Positions 38,687 through 47,287 of a DNA stretch of 64,000 nucleotides are shown piece by piece. The translations under genes were made by a program, and so were the position numbers. The notes under the pieces were generated by a model. The model saw nothing but the letters and a program-made list of their open reading frames with translations, was not told the DNA's origin and did no database searches. Source of the DNA: Knoellia sp. Soil729 (GTDB lineage Bacteria; Actinomycetota; Actinomycetes; Actinomycetales; Dermatophilaceae); the NCBI RefSeq assembly GCF_001427985.1, contig NZ_LMSA01000001.1, positions 377,629-441,628 on the forward strand, in the 5' to 3' direction. How positions within the stretch are numbered: the stretch's first letter is position 1; the number at the start of each line of letters is the position of its first letter.

Positions 38687-40680
38687 TCGGCCTGCGCGAC
38701 TCGGTGACCCTGGCTCGCACCAAGGTGCGCTCCAAGCGGATCCGCCTGCTCATCACGACGATCGTCTCCGGGTTGCTCTTCGGCCTGATCTCCGGGGGAA
38801 TCCTGCTCTTCGACGGGACCGCAGCGAGCGTCAGTCGCTTCGCCGACCAGAACCTCGACGGGCGCTACCTCGTGCAGGGCACACCCATGCTGGACGGCAC
38901 CGAGGCCTTCCCGGACCCCACCGACCCCAAGGTGATCGACGACGTCGTCGCCCTGCACGCGGCATACATCGCGGAACGCAAGGCCGCGGCCGAGAAGTAC
39001 GGCATCACCGGCTACGACGAGAAGACCGAGATCCAGCCGGTCGTCGACAACGCCTATGGCGACCCGAACGCCCCGGCGGACCAGAGCAGGATGGCCAACC
39101 CCGAGTCGGTCGCCTGGAAGCGTCGCGAGGCCGCCGGCATCGCGAAGATGCGCGAGAAGTCGCAGAGCACCCCCGAGAGGTTCGCGGCCGACTCGCGGGC
39201 GTCCGGAGCCACCGACACCTATCAGCCCAGGACGCTGCAGCACCTTGGGCTGGCCTACCTCAAGGACGGTCGCGAGGACCTCACCCGCACGGAGCAACCG
39301 AGCGACGCGGGGCCACCGATGGGCGCTGAAGGGCCCGACGGGTCGAGCATCTCGGGCTCGAACTACACGATCATGGACGATGCCCTCGTCAAGGCCTTCA
39401 TCGCCGAGCCCAACGACGCCCGGGCGACCCCGAAGGGCATCCCGGTGCTCGTGCCGATCGACGACCTGGTCTCCACCATGGGCAAGCAGCTGGGCCTGGC
39501 CAAGAGGCCGAGGGACGGTGCGGGACAGGTCAGCTGGTACCGCTCGGTGCGCGACTCGGCCAACGGCGTGACCTTCACCTCGTGCTACCGCAACTCGGCC
39601 GAGCAGCAGCGGATCGAGCAGGCGCGCCAGGTCGACGCCGAGATCAAGGCCAACCAGGACAAGCCCGGCTACGAGAAGCCCGAGCTGGTCCTCGAGCTGC
39701 CCACGAGCCCTTGCGGACCGGTGAGCGTCGTGAGTGACACCCGCAGCGAGAGCGAGAAGCAGAAGGAGGCCAACCAGCGCGCCTTCGACAACCAGTTCAC
39801 GCCCCAGGACGCCCCGAAGGCCGAGCTGCTGACCTTCCAGGTCGTCGGTGTCCTGCCCACGCCCCAGTCCGGTGGCGGCCGGCTGGAGTCGGTCGTGTCA
39901 GGCATCGTCGGCACGACCTACGGCTACGGCGCGCTCATCCCGTCCGGCCTGTTGGCGGAGCTGCCCGCAACCTTGCGCCACGACGACGTCCTGGCGCTCG
40001 AGCCCGCGGCCAACGACCCGACGACGATGATGTACTTCGGCCCCATGGGGCCCGAGGCCGCCTACATCTCGTCGTTCCCGACGGTCGACGGCGCCAAGGC
40101 GTTCATCGCCTCCATGACGTGCGACACCGGTGGCGGCGGGTTCCTGGGCAACGACTACTACATGGAGTGCGGCAAGCCGTTCTCCGTGGGCACCTTCGGC
40201 ACGAGCTACCTCGTCGTCGACGACATCGCCCGCGGTGCGCGGCCCTACCTCCTGGGCCTGCTCGGCGCCCTGTTCGGCGTGGCCACGATCATCATCTGGG
40301 CCATGATGGGCCGGGTCATCGCGGACTCACGGCGCGAGACGGCCGTCTTCCGGGCCATCGGGGCGAGGCGCTCGGACATCACCAGCGTCTACCTCATCTA
40401 CTCGTTGTGGGTGGCCCTGCGGATCGCGGTCTTCGCGGCACTCCTGGGCGGTGCCATCGCCCTCGTCATCGAGCTCCTGTACTCGGGGCGCGCCACCAAT
40501 GCGGCGCAGCTCGCCTACGGGGTCTTCGACGGTGACGCGACCTTCCACTTCGTCACCGTCCCGTCACTGTTGTGGTGGTCGATCCTCGGGGGCATCCTCG
40601 TGATGGCGCTCGTCGCGATCACGCCGCCGCTGCTGCGCAACATCCGCCGCAACCCCATCCGGGACATGCGCGACGAATGA
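38683..40680 (+). CDS. MacB/FtsX-family ABC permease
   Basis: A 665-residue permease with one N-terminal helix (about 25-45, LLITTIVSGLLFGLISGG), a very large extracytoplasmic domain (about 50-520) and a cluster of three helices at the C-terminus (YLLGLLGALFGVATIIIW, AVFAALLGGAIALVIEL, ILGGILVMALVAITPPL). The coupling element VIADSRRETAVFRAIGARRSDI is typical of FtsX/MacB permeases. The outer domain is far larger than in FtsX and contains several cysteines (SCYRN, SPCGP, TCDTG, MECGK). It presumably mechano-couples ATP hydrolysis by the overlapping ATPase to export or to an outer partner. Substrate unknown. Confidence 0.9.
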   Translation: MIGLRDSVTLARTKVRSKRIRLLITTIVSGLLFGLISGGILLFDGTAASVSRFADQNLDGRYLVQGTPMLDGTEAFPDPTDPKVIDDVVALHAAYIAERKAAAEKYGITGYDEKTEIQPVVDNAYGDPNAPADQSRMANPESVAWKRREAAGIAKMREKSQSTPERFAADSRASGATDTYQPRTLQHLGLAYLKDGREDLTRTEQPSDAGPPMGAEGPDGSSISGSNYTIMDDALVKAFIAEPNDARATPKGIPVLVPIDDLVSTMGKQLGLAKRPRDGAGQVSWYRSVRDSANGVTFTSCYRNSAEQQRIEQARQVDAEIKANQDKPGYEKPELVLELPTSPCGPVSVVSDTRSESEKQKEANQRAFDNQFTPQDAPKAELLTFQVVGVLPTPQSGGGRLESVVSGIVGTTYGYGALIPSGLLAELPATLRHDDVLALEPAANDPTTMMYFGPMGPEAAYISSFPTVDGAKAFIASMTCDTGGGGFLGNDYYMECGKPFSVGTFGTSYLVVDDIARGARPYLLGLLGALFGVATIIIWAMMGRVIADSRRETAVFRAIGARRSDITSVYLIYSLWVALRIAVFAALLGGAIALVIELLYSGRATNAAQLAYGVFDGDATFHFVTVPSLLWWSILGGILVMALVAITPPLLRNIRRNPIRDMRDE

Positions 40681-40738
40681 GGAACCTGCGTTGTCGGCCT
40701 ACCCGGCCGCGGAGTGCTCGGCACGAGCCGTGGGTCGG

Positions 40739-42058
40739 TCAGAAGCCGGGGGTCTCCGGCTCCCCCAGCAGCGCTGCACGGGCACGCTCGGCGCCCGGGG
40801 TGGCCCTGAGCTCGGCGGACAGGCGGGCGAGAGAGCTCGCGCGATCCGGTGGGAGCAGGAGCAGCCGGGTGGCAGCGGCGCCCAGCTGCGCCGGAGTGGC
40901 CGCATTCGGGTCCAGCGCCTCACCCAGTCCGGCGGCCTCGACAGCCGCCGCACCGGCGAACTGGTCGGTGGACAGCGGCAGGAGCAGCAGGGGGACGCCC
41001 GCAGTCAGCGCCTCGGTCACGCTGTTGTTGCCGCCGTGCGACACCGCGAGGACGGCTCGGTCCAGGAGGGTGACCTGGGGCAGCTCGGCCCTCACGAGCC
41101 AGGACCGCGGGCTCGGGCCCAGTGCCTGGCGCGGAGTGGACCCCGACGCCAGGGCGACACGGACGTCCAGCTGCCGTAGGGCCTCCGCCACGCGCGACAG
41201 GACGTCGGCGCGCACCGAAAGGAAGCTGCCCAGGCTGACGTAGACGACCGGAGCGCCGTCACGGGCCAGCCAGGCCTCCACCTCGGGGTCCAGCTCCTCG
41301 GCGCGCACCGCCGAGCCGAGGAAGGCGTGCTGCCCCAGCAGGGCGGTCCGCTCGGGCGGGTGCAGCTCGCCGGGGTAGTTGAGCAGCAGCACGTCTCCGG
41401 TCTCGGCGAAGGCGTCCTCGCTGGCAGGAGCTGCCGGGTCGAGCGAGACCAGCACGTCATTCCACTGTGCGGTGAACGCATCCCGCACACGCTCGCACCG
41501 GCGGCGAAGGTCGGCGAGCTCGTGCGGGTCGGGGCGCAGGCAGCTGGGCCAGGCCGGCGGGTAGCCGTAGACCTCGTCGCCGACGGACAGCGCCGACGGG
41601 TGCCCGAGCACCACGTCCGCGTGCGGCACGCCCGTGCCGGACAGCCCCAGACGCGCACTGAAGGCGAGGTGGTCGACGAGAACGTGGTCGGGGCGCACCC
41701 GCTCGACGACACGCTGCACGTCGCGAGCCACCCGCAGCGGCTCCCAGAGGAGGTCGTCGCCACGGGCGGCCGCCTGGAAGGCCAGCGTCGGCACGGCGCC
41801 GCGCCTGGTGGCGTCGAAGAAGCCACGCAGGCTGTCGTCCTCGCCTGCCGGCTGGTCCTGCGCCCGGATCACTCCGGGGTTGGACCCGCGGCCCAGCTGC
41901 AGGTCCTCGCGCTCGAAGCCGAAGCGCCGCACGATCGCGTCCGTGGCCGGGCCGGTGGCGACGACGACCCTCTCACCGGCCGCGGCCCACGCGGCGCCCA
42001 TCGTGGCGAGCGGCAACAGGTGGGAGGCGTAGTCAGGACTGATAACGAGCAGCGTCAT
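40739..42058 (-). CDS. GT1-like (UGT/macrolide) glycosyltransferase
   Basis: A 439-residue GT-B enzyme: the acceptor half starts MTLLVISPDYASHLLPLATMGAAW, and the donor half holds VYVSLGSFLSVRADVLSRVAEAL and SHGGNNSVTEALTAGVPLLLLPLSTDQFAGA, the nucleotide-sugar site of UDP-glycosyltransferases. Start ATG at 42058 has GGAGG 6 bases upstream. It overlaps the preceding HEAT-glycosyltransferase gene by 26 bases, so both are made together. Acceptor unknown. A TTG start six bases earlier is less likely. Confidence 0.9.
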   Translation of the reverse strand: MTLLVISPDYASHLLPLATMGAAWAAAGERVVVATGPATDAIVRRFGFEREDLQLGRGSNPGVIRAQDQPAGEDDSLRGFFDATRRGAVPTLAFQAAARGDDLLWEPLRVARDVQRVVERVRPDHVLVDHLAFSARLGLSGTGVPHADVVLGHPSALSVGDEVYGYPPAWPSCLRPDPHELADLRRRCERVRDAFTAQWNDVLVSLDPAAPASEDAFAETGDVLLLNYPGELHPPERTALLGQHAFLGSAVRAEELDPEVEAWLARDGAPVVYVSLGSFLSVRADVLSRVAEALRQLDVRVALASGSTPRQALGPSPRSWLVRAELPQVTLLDRAVLAVSHGGNNSVTEALTAGVPLLLLPLSTDQFAGAAAVEAAGLGEALDPNAATPAQLGAAATRLLLLPPDRASSLARLSAELRATPGAERARAALLGEPETPGF

Positions 42059-43943
42059 GAGCAACCTCCGAGTAGAGCGCCGCGAGGGAGGTGGCCATGG
42101 TTGCGATGCTCAGCTCGTCGGCCACCTGGGTTCGCGCACGGTCGGCGCGGGCACCGGCGTCGGGGGCCGCGGCGAGGTCGAGGGCCGACCCGATGGCTGC
42201 GGCCAGCCCGGGGCGTGAGGTGGTGTCGACGAGCAGGCCCGTCACGCCGTCCTCGACATAGGTCGCGGGGCCACCTTCACGCGGTGCCACCACGACGAGG
42301 CGGGAGGCCAGGGCCTCGAGGATCGCGATGCCGAACTCCTCCTTGAGGCTGGCGGACACATAGATCCCGCCGGGTGCCGCAAGACCCCTCCTGCCGAGCC
42401 GGACGGCGGCGAGCCAGGTGGCGACCACCCCGTTGGGGCGGTGGCCGGCGAGCAGCAGGCCGCGCCGGGCGGCATCATCGCGCGGCACTACCGCGTCGAT
42501 GCGTTCGAGCTGTTCCCGCTCGTCGCCATTGGGGTCCTCGAGGTCGCCCCCGACGACGAGCAGGTTGCAACGCTGGGCACAGGCCGGCTCGGACGCCCAC
42601 GCATCCACGAGCGTCGCCACCCCCTTGACGCGGTGCAGACGACCGACCGTGACCACGAGCGGAAGCCCGCGTCGTTCGGCCGGCAGGGTGGCGAGCAGGG
42701 AGTCCAGCTCGGTCAGGGCCTTCTGGGTCGGCGTCGACGTTGCCTCCCCGGCAGCGGACTGCCGCACCTCGCGGTCGGCCCGGTCGAGCGGAGCGAGGTC
42801 GATGCCCTCGGGCACGACCCGAAGGAACGGGTCGTCGACACCGAGGTCGAGCTGCAGCAGGTCGCGCAGGTCCTGCTCCAGATGAGGACGCGGGAAGACC
42901 ACGAGACGCGCCGCGTCAGCAGCGAGCTGACGCAGCAGCCGCACCCGGAAGACGAGGTGTTCGGCGTGGTCCGCCGCGCCGAACCCGGCCCGAGTGAGGG
43001 TGCCCGATGCCTCCCGCGCCCCGATGAGGGCGTGCGGGTCGGGCGCAAGGGTCAGCACGGTCGGGATGCCCAGCTCGTGCGCCACCTCTGCGGCCACCCA
43101 CGACCCGACGTCCGCCATGCGCAGGTGCAGGACGTCGACGCGGCCGGCCGAGGCCAGCGCCCGACGCATGCCTCGCCGAGCGTGGACCCGCAACGGCCAG
43201 GTCTCGCCCGAGGGGCGCGCCGGTCCGGGCAGGCGAACTCCGAGGTAGTGGTGGCCCGGTGTGCTGACGTCGCCGGAGCTGGTGTCGTCGTCCTCGCCGT
43301 GATGACGTCGCGACAGGGTCAGCACTCGCGCGATCCGTGGGTCGGCGACGAGCGAGTCCCCCAGGCGGACCAGCAGCGTCGCGATGCCACCGGTGTCGCC
43401 CTTGCCCGCCTGCAGCAGGCTCCCGTCGATGTCGGCGTGCAGGAACAGCTGGGCGACGGTGAGGCCGGTGGAGGCGCTGCCCCCGACCGCGCCAGCCTGC
43501 GCTCCACTTCGGACGTCGCGGTCGCGGTCCGGGGCAGGGTCCGGTTCCGTGCAGCCCCACGCCTCGAGGGTCGCCTCGGCGAGCATCCCGGTGAAGCCGC
43601 CGACGTGCATGATCTCGTGCAGCCGGGGCACGGCCTCGGGCAGCCGGGGACTCGACCGGAGCGACCACACGGCGTGCTCCCGCAGGAACGGCACGGACGA
43701 GTCCAGCAGCGGCACGACGAGAGTCCCCGCCAGAGCCGACCCCCCGGCCGCATGCACCGCGGCGATGGCTGCCAGCTGGTCGGTGTCGTGGATCACGTCC
43801 CGCAGCGCGGGCTCCGCCCTGTCACCGTCCGCGCGAACGGCGTCGGCGAGCGGGTCGATGAGCTCGATCGCCGCGAGGAGCGAAGGCGCGGTCCGCAGCG
43901 CGTCGAGCACCGTCAGGGTGGGCGCCGAAAGGGTCGTGGTCAC
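42033..43943 (-). CDS. HEAT-like domain plus GT4 glycosyltransferase fusion
   Basis: A 636-residue protein. Residues about 40-135 are helical repeats (LAAIAAVHAAGGSALAGTLV, FLREHAVWSLRSSPRLPEAV, MLAEATLEAWG) like HEAT/phycobilisome-lyase repeats. From about 230 the GT4 fold follows: PGHHYLGVRLPGP, ELGIPTVLTLAPDPHAL, VTVGRLHRVKGVATLV and EEFGIAILEALASRLVVVAPREGGPATYVEDGVTGLLVD with the E-x7-E motif. The unusual fusion suggests a protein-recruiting module on a sugar transferase. GTG at 43943 lies 6 bases after a -10 TACGAT (43955-43950), suggesting a leaderless mRNA. Acceptor unknown. Confidence 0.82.
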   Translation of the reverse strand: MTTTLSAPTLTVLDALRTAPSLLAAIELIDPLADAVRADGDRAEPALRDVIHDTDQLAAIAAVHAAGGSALAGTLVVPLLDSSVPFLREHAVWSLRSSPRLPEAVPRLHEIMHVGGFTGMLAEATLEAWGCTEPDPAPDRDRDVRSGAQAGAVGGSASTGLTVAQLFLHADIDGSLLQAGKGDTGGIATLLVRLGDSLVADPRIARVLTLSRRHHGEDDDTSSGDVSTPGHHYLGVRLPGPARPSGETWPLRVHARRGMRRALASAGRVDVLHLRMADVGSWVAAEVAHELGIPTVLTLAPDPHALIGAREASGTLTRAGFGAADHAEHLVFRVRLLRQLAADAARLVVFPRPHLEQDLRDLLQLDLGVDDPFLRVVPEGIDLAPLDRADREVRQSAAGEATSTPTQKALTELDSLLATLPAERRGLPLVVTVGRLHRVKGVATLVDAWASEPACAQRCNLLVVGGDLEDPNGDEREQLERIDAVVPRDDAARRGLLLAGHRPNGVVATWLAAVRLGRRGLAAPGGIYVSASLKEEFGIAILEALASRLVVVAPREGGPATYVEDGVTGLLVDTTSRPGLAAAIGSALDLAAAPDAGARADRARTQVADELSIATMATSLAALYSEVAHDAARYQS

Positions 43944-43975
43944 TGCCCCATCGTAAACCAATCCTTGTACAAACC

Positions 43976-44839
43976 CTATACAGAACTCGGGCGCTCTTCC
44001 GGTTCGACGACCTCGTGCTCAGGAGCCGCCGCGCTCGGGGGGCCCGCAAACCGCATGAGCAGGTCCGCGGCCACCCCCACCGCGATCGTCGCCGGGACCT
44101 TGCCGGCGAGCCGGGGCAGGCCGATGGGTGAGGTGACGCGGTCGACGACCTCCTCGGCCAGACCTCCCTCGGTGAGCAGCCGCCGGCGCAGCCGGGCCCA
44201 CTTGGCGCTCGAGCCGATGAGACCGATCGACCCGATGCCCTCGGTTCGCAGGGCGGCATCGAGGATTGCCGCGTCCTCGGCGTGGTCGTGCGTCATGACG
44301 AGGACGTGGGCCCGGGGCGGCAGCTCACCGAGCACGAGCTCCGGCAGGACCGGCACGGGGTGCGGGTGGACCCGGGCGTCGGCGTCGGCGAGCGGAGCGA
44401 GCGCCTGCTCGGTGAGCGCCTCGGGTCGGCTGTCGACGAGGTGCAGGTCGAGGTCGTGACGAGCCAGGATGCGGGCCAGCTCGTGGCCGACGTGGCCCAT
44501 CCCGAAGATGGCGACGACAGGCGCCACGGCGAGGGGCTCGAGCAACACGCCCACCTCGCCGCCGCAGCACTGCATCCCGTGCTGGAACGGCACCTTGTCG
44601 GAAAGTGAGGACGTGAAGGCCTCCGGGACGACACGTCCCTCGTCCAGCATCTGCCGCGCTCGCTCGACAGCCACCGCCTCGAGGTTGCCCCCGCCGATGG
44701 TGTCCCACGTCTGGGTGCGCCCGACGACCATCTTGGCGCCGGCCTCGCGCGGAGCGTGACCCCGCACCGACGTCACGGTCACGAGCACACCGGGCTCGCC
44801 CCCCGTGCGCAGCTGCTCGACGGCTCGCAGCCAGCGCAC
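43976..44839 (-). CDS. XdhC/CoxI-family molybdenum-cofactor maturation protein
   Basis: XdhC proteins bind molybdopterin, help sulfurate it and insert it into xanthine dehydrogenase. The 287-residue protein has the N-terminal signature TIGGGNLEAVAVERARQ, CCGGEVGVLLEP, and a Rossmann-like C-terminal domain (VVAIFGMGHVGHELARILARHD). GTG at 44837-44839. It is 3 bases downstream of the xdhB stop and last in the dinB-xdhA-xdhB-xdhC set, which fits a chaperone dedicated to that enzyme. Confidence 0.93.
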   Translation of the reverse strand: MRWLRAVEQLRTGGEPGVLVTVTSVRGHAPREAGAKMVVGRTQTWDTIGGGNLEAVAVERARQMLDEGRVVPEAFTSSLSDKVPFQHGMQCCGGEVGVLLEPLAVAPVVAIFGMGHVGHELARILARHDLDLHLVDSRPEALTEQALAPLADADARVHPHPVPVLPELVLGELPPRAHVLVMTHDHAEDAAILDAALRTEGIGSIGLIGSSAKWARLRRRLLTEGGLAEEVVDRVTSPIGLPRLAGKVPATIAVGVAADLLMRFAGPPSAAAPEHEVVEPEERPSSV

Positions 44840-44842
44840 TGC

Positions 44843-47287
44843 TCACGCCCCCGAGAGGTGGTGAAGGGCCGCCTCGGACTCGGGGAGCCGCTGCGGAGAA
44901 GCCTGGTCAGCCTCAGGAGGTGTCGGCCCCTCGCAGGGCTCGACGTCACCGTCGCGGTCATGGCCGGACCGCGCGCCCTCGAGGGCCCAGAAGACCGCCT
45001 CGGGTGTCGCCGGACTGGCGAGGTCCACGCTCGTGCCCTGTGGCCCGAAGGCTGCGCAGGCCTGGCGCAGCGCCTCGCGGACGGCGAAGGCCAGCATCAG
45101 CGGCGGCTCGCCGACCGCCTTGGACCCGTAGACGGCGCCCTCCTCGTGGGCACGGGCGAGCAGGGAGACGTTGAGGACCTCGGGCATCTCGGAGAAGCTC
45201 GGCAGCTTGTAGGTGCTCGCCGACGCGGTCGCCAGGCGCCCCCGGTGCTCGCCGTCGCTGGTGTCCCACCGCAGGTCCTCCAGGGTGAGCCACCCGGCGC
45301 CCTGGACGAACGCCCCTTCGATCTGCCCGATGTCGACGAGGGGCGAGAGGCTGTCACCGACGTCGTGGACGATGTCGACGCGCAGCGTCCGGTGGGCCCC
45401 CGTGAACCCGTCGACCTCGACCTCGGTCGCCGCGACGCCGTGGGCGAAGTACTTGAACGGGCTGCCCCGCATGACCGTCGAGTCCCAGTGCAACCCTTCG
45501 GTGCGGTAGTAGCCGGCCGAGAAGAGCTGGGTGCGGGCGAAGTACGCCGAGTGCACGAGGTCGGCCCAGGCCAGCGACTCGTCGGTGCCGAGCCCGGTGA
45601 CGACCCCGTCGAGGAAGCGCACGTCCGGGGCGGGGACGCCGAGCCGCTGCGCGGCCACGAGCGCGAGGCGCCCACGGATCTGCTCGCACGCGTCCTTGAC
45701 CGCCCCGCCGTTGAGGTCGGCCCCCGAGGAGGCCGCAGTGGCCGACGTGTTGGGCACCTTGTCGGTGCGGGTCGGGGCGAGCCGCACGTTCGCCAGGGGG
45801 ACACCCAACGCCGTCGCCGCGACCTGCAGCATCTTGGTGTGCAGGCCCTGGCCCATCTCGGTGCCGCCGTGGTTGACCAGGACGGAGCCGTCCTTGTAGA
45901 CGTGCACGAGCGCACCGGCCTGGTTGAAGGCGGTGAGGTTGAACGAGATCCCGAACTTCACCGGTGTCATCGCGACAGCCCGCTTGACGTGCTCGTGCGT
46001 GGCGTTGAACTGCGAAATGGCGCTCCGGCGCCCGTCGAGGTCTGCGTCTGCGGCGACCTGGTCCCAGGCCCGGTGCAGGCGCTCGGCCTGGGTGATGACC
46101 TGTCCGTAGGGCGTGCTTTGGCCGTCCTCGTAGAAGTTGCGGCGGCGCAGCTCGTGCGCCTCGATGCCGAGCAGGGGTGCGCAGCGCCCGAGGATGTCCT
46201 CGATGACGAGCATCCCCTGCGGTCCGCCGAAGCCACGGAACGCGGTCTGTGACGTCTTGTGGGTCCGGGCGACCCGCCCGGTCACGCGGATGTCGGGGAT
46301 GAAGTAGTTGTTGTCGACGTGGCAGAGGGCGCGGGCGAGGACCGGCTCGGAGAGGTCCAGGCTCCAGCCGCCGTCGGAGGTCAGGGTCGCCTCCAGCGCC
46401 TGGAGGTGACCGTCGTCGTCGAAGCCAACCCGCCACCGCGCATGGAACCCGTGCCGCTTGCCGGACATCGTCAGGTCCTGGGTTCGGTTGAGCCGCAAGC
46501 GGACCGGGCGTCCGGTGAGCCGGGCGCCCAGGGCCGCAATCGCGGCATACCCGTGCGGTTGCATCTCCTTGCCGCCGAACCCGCCGCCCATGCGCAGGCA
46601 CTGGACGGTGACCTCGTGGTTGTGCACGCCCAGCACCTGGGCGACGATCTCCTGGGTCTCGCTCGGGTGCTGCGTACTGCTCTGCACGAACAGGCGGCCG
46701 TCGTCCTCGACCACGGCCAACGCGGCCTGTGTCTCGAGGTAGAAGTGCTCCTGCCCGGCCATCTCGACCTCGCCGTGGAACACGTGGGACGACCGCTCGA
46801 GGCCCACCCGAGCGTCACCGCGAGCGACGGTGGGCTGGGCTCCCTGGAAGCTTCCGGCCTCGATCGCCTCCACGAGGGTGATGACCGACGGCAGTGGCTC
46901 GTAGTCGACCTCGACGGCGAGAGCGCCACGTCGGGCGGCCTCGAGGGTCTCGGCGAGCACCCAGCAGACCGCGTGGCCGTGGAAGCACACCTCGCTGGGG
47001 AAGAGCGGCTCATCGTGCTTGGTTCCAGCGTCGTTGAGGCCCGGGACGTCCTGCGCGGTCAGCACGCGGACCACACCGGGGACGGCGTATGCCGGTTGCG
47101 CCCGTAGGTCGGTCACCCTGGCGTGGGCGTGCGGTGCCTGGACCGGCCAGGCGTGCAGCACGTCCTTGGTGCGCGGGTGGAGGTCGTCGGTGTAGAGCGC
47201 CCGACCAGTGACGTGCAGGGCCGCGGACTCGTGGCGCACGGTCTGCCCGACGACGGCGGAGTCGGGACGCTCGGACAGCTGGCTCAT
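44843..47287 (-). CDS. xdhB: xanthine dehydrogenase molybdenum subunit
   Basis: The molybdopterin-binding chain (814 residues) of a xanthine/hypoxanthine-oxidising enzyme. Key features: MGGGFGGKEMQPHG (Moco contact and substrate glutamate region), QTAFRGFGGPQGML (substrate-positioning arginine) and the catalytic base in GSKAVGEPPLMLA. These match true purine oxidases rather than CO dehydrogenases. ATG at 47285-47287 overlaps the xdhA stop by 4 bases. A C-terminal acidic extension of about 50 residues (SGHDRDGDVEPCEGP to end) exceeds the usual family end. Confidence 0.93.
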   Translation of the reverse strand: MSQLSERPDSAVVGQTVRHESAALHVTGRALYTDDLHPRTKDVLHAWPVQAPHAHARVTDLRAQPAYAVPGVVRVLTAQDVPGLNDAGTKHDEPLFPSEVCFHGHAVCWVLAETLEAARRGALAVEVDYEPLPSVITLVEAIEAGSFQGAQPTVARGDARVGLERSSHVFHGEVEMAGQEHFYLETQAALAVVEDDGRLFVQSSTQHPSETQEIVAQVLGVHNHEVTVQCLRMGGGFGGKEMQPHGYAAIAALGARLTGRPVRLRLNRTQDLTMSGKRHGFHARWRVGFDDDGHLQALEATLTSDGGWSLDLSEPVLARALCHVDNNYFIPDIRVTGRVARTHKTSQTAFRGFGGPQGMLVIEDILGRCAPLLGIEAHELRRRNFYEDGQSTPYGQVITQAERLHRAWDQVAADADLDGRRSAISQFNATHEHVKRAVAMTPVKFGISFNLTAFNQAGALVHVYKDGSVLVNHGGTEMGQGLHTKMLQVAATALGVPLANVRLAPTRTDKVPNTSATAASSGADLNGGAVKDACEQIRGRLALVAAQRLGVPAPDVRFLDGVVTGLGTDESLAWADLVHSAYFARTQLFSAGYYRTEGLHWDSTVMRGSPFKYFAHGVAATEVEVDGFTGAHRTLRVDIVHDVGDSLSPLVDIGQIEGAFVQGAGWLTLEDLRWDTSDGEHRGRLATASASTYKLPSFSEMPEVLNVSLLARAHEEGAVYGSKAVGEPPLMLAFAVREALRQACAAFGPQGTSVDLASPATPEAVFWALEGARSGHDRDGDVEPCEGPTPPEADQASPQRLPESEAALHHLSGA

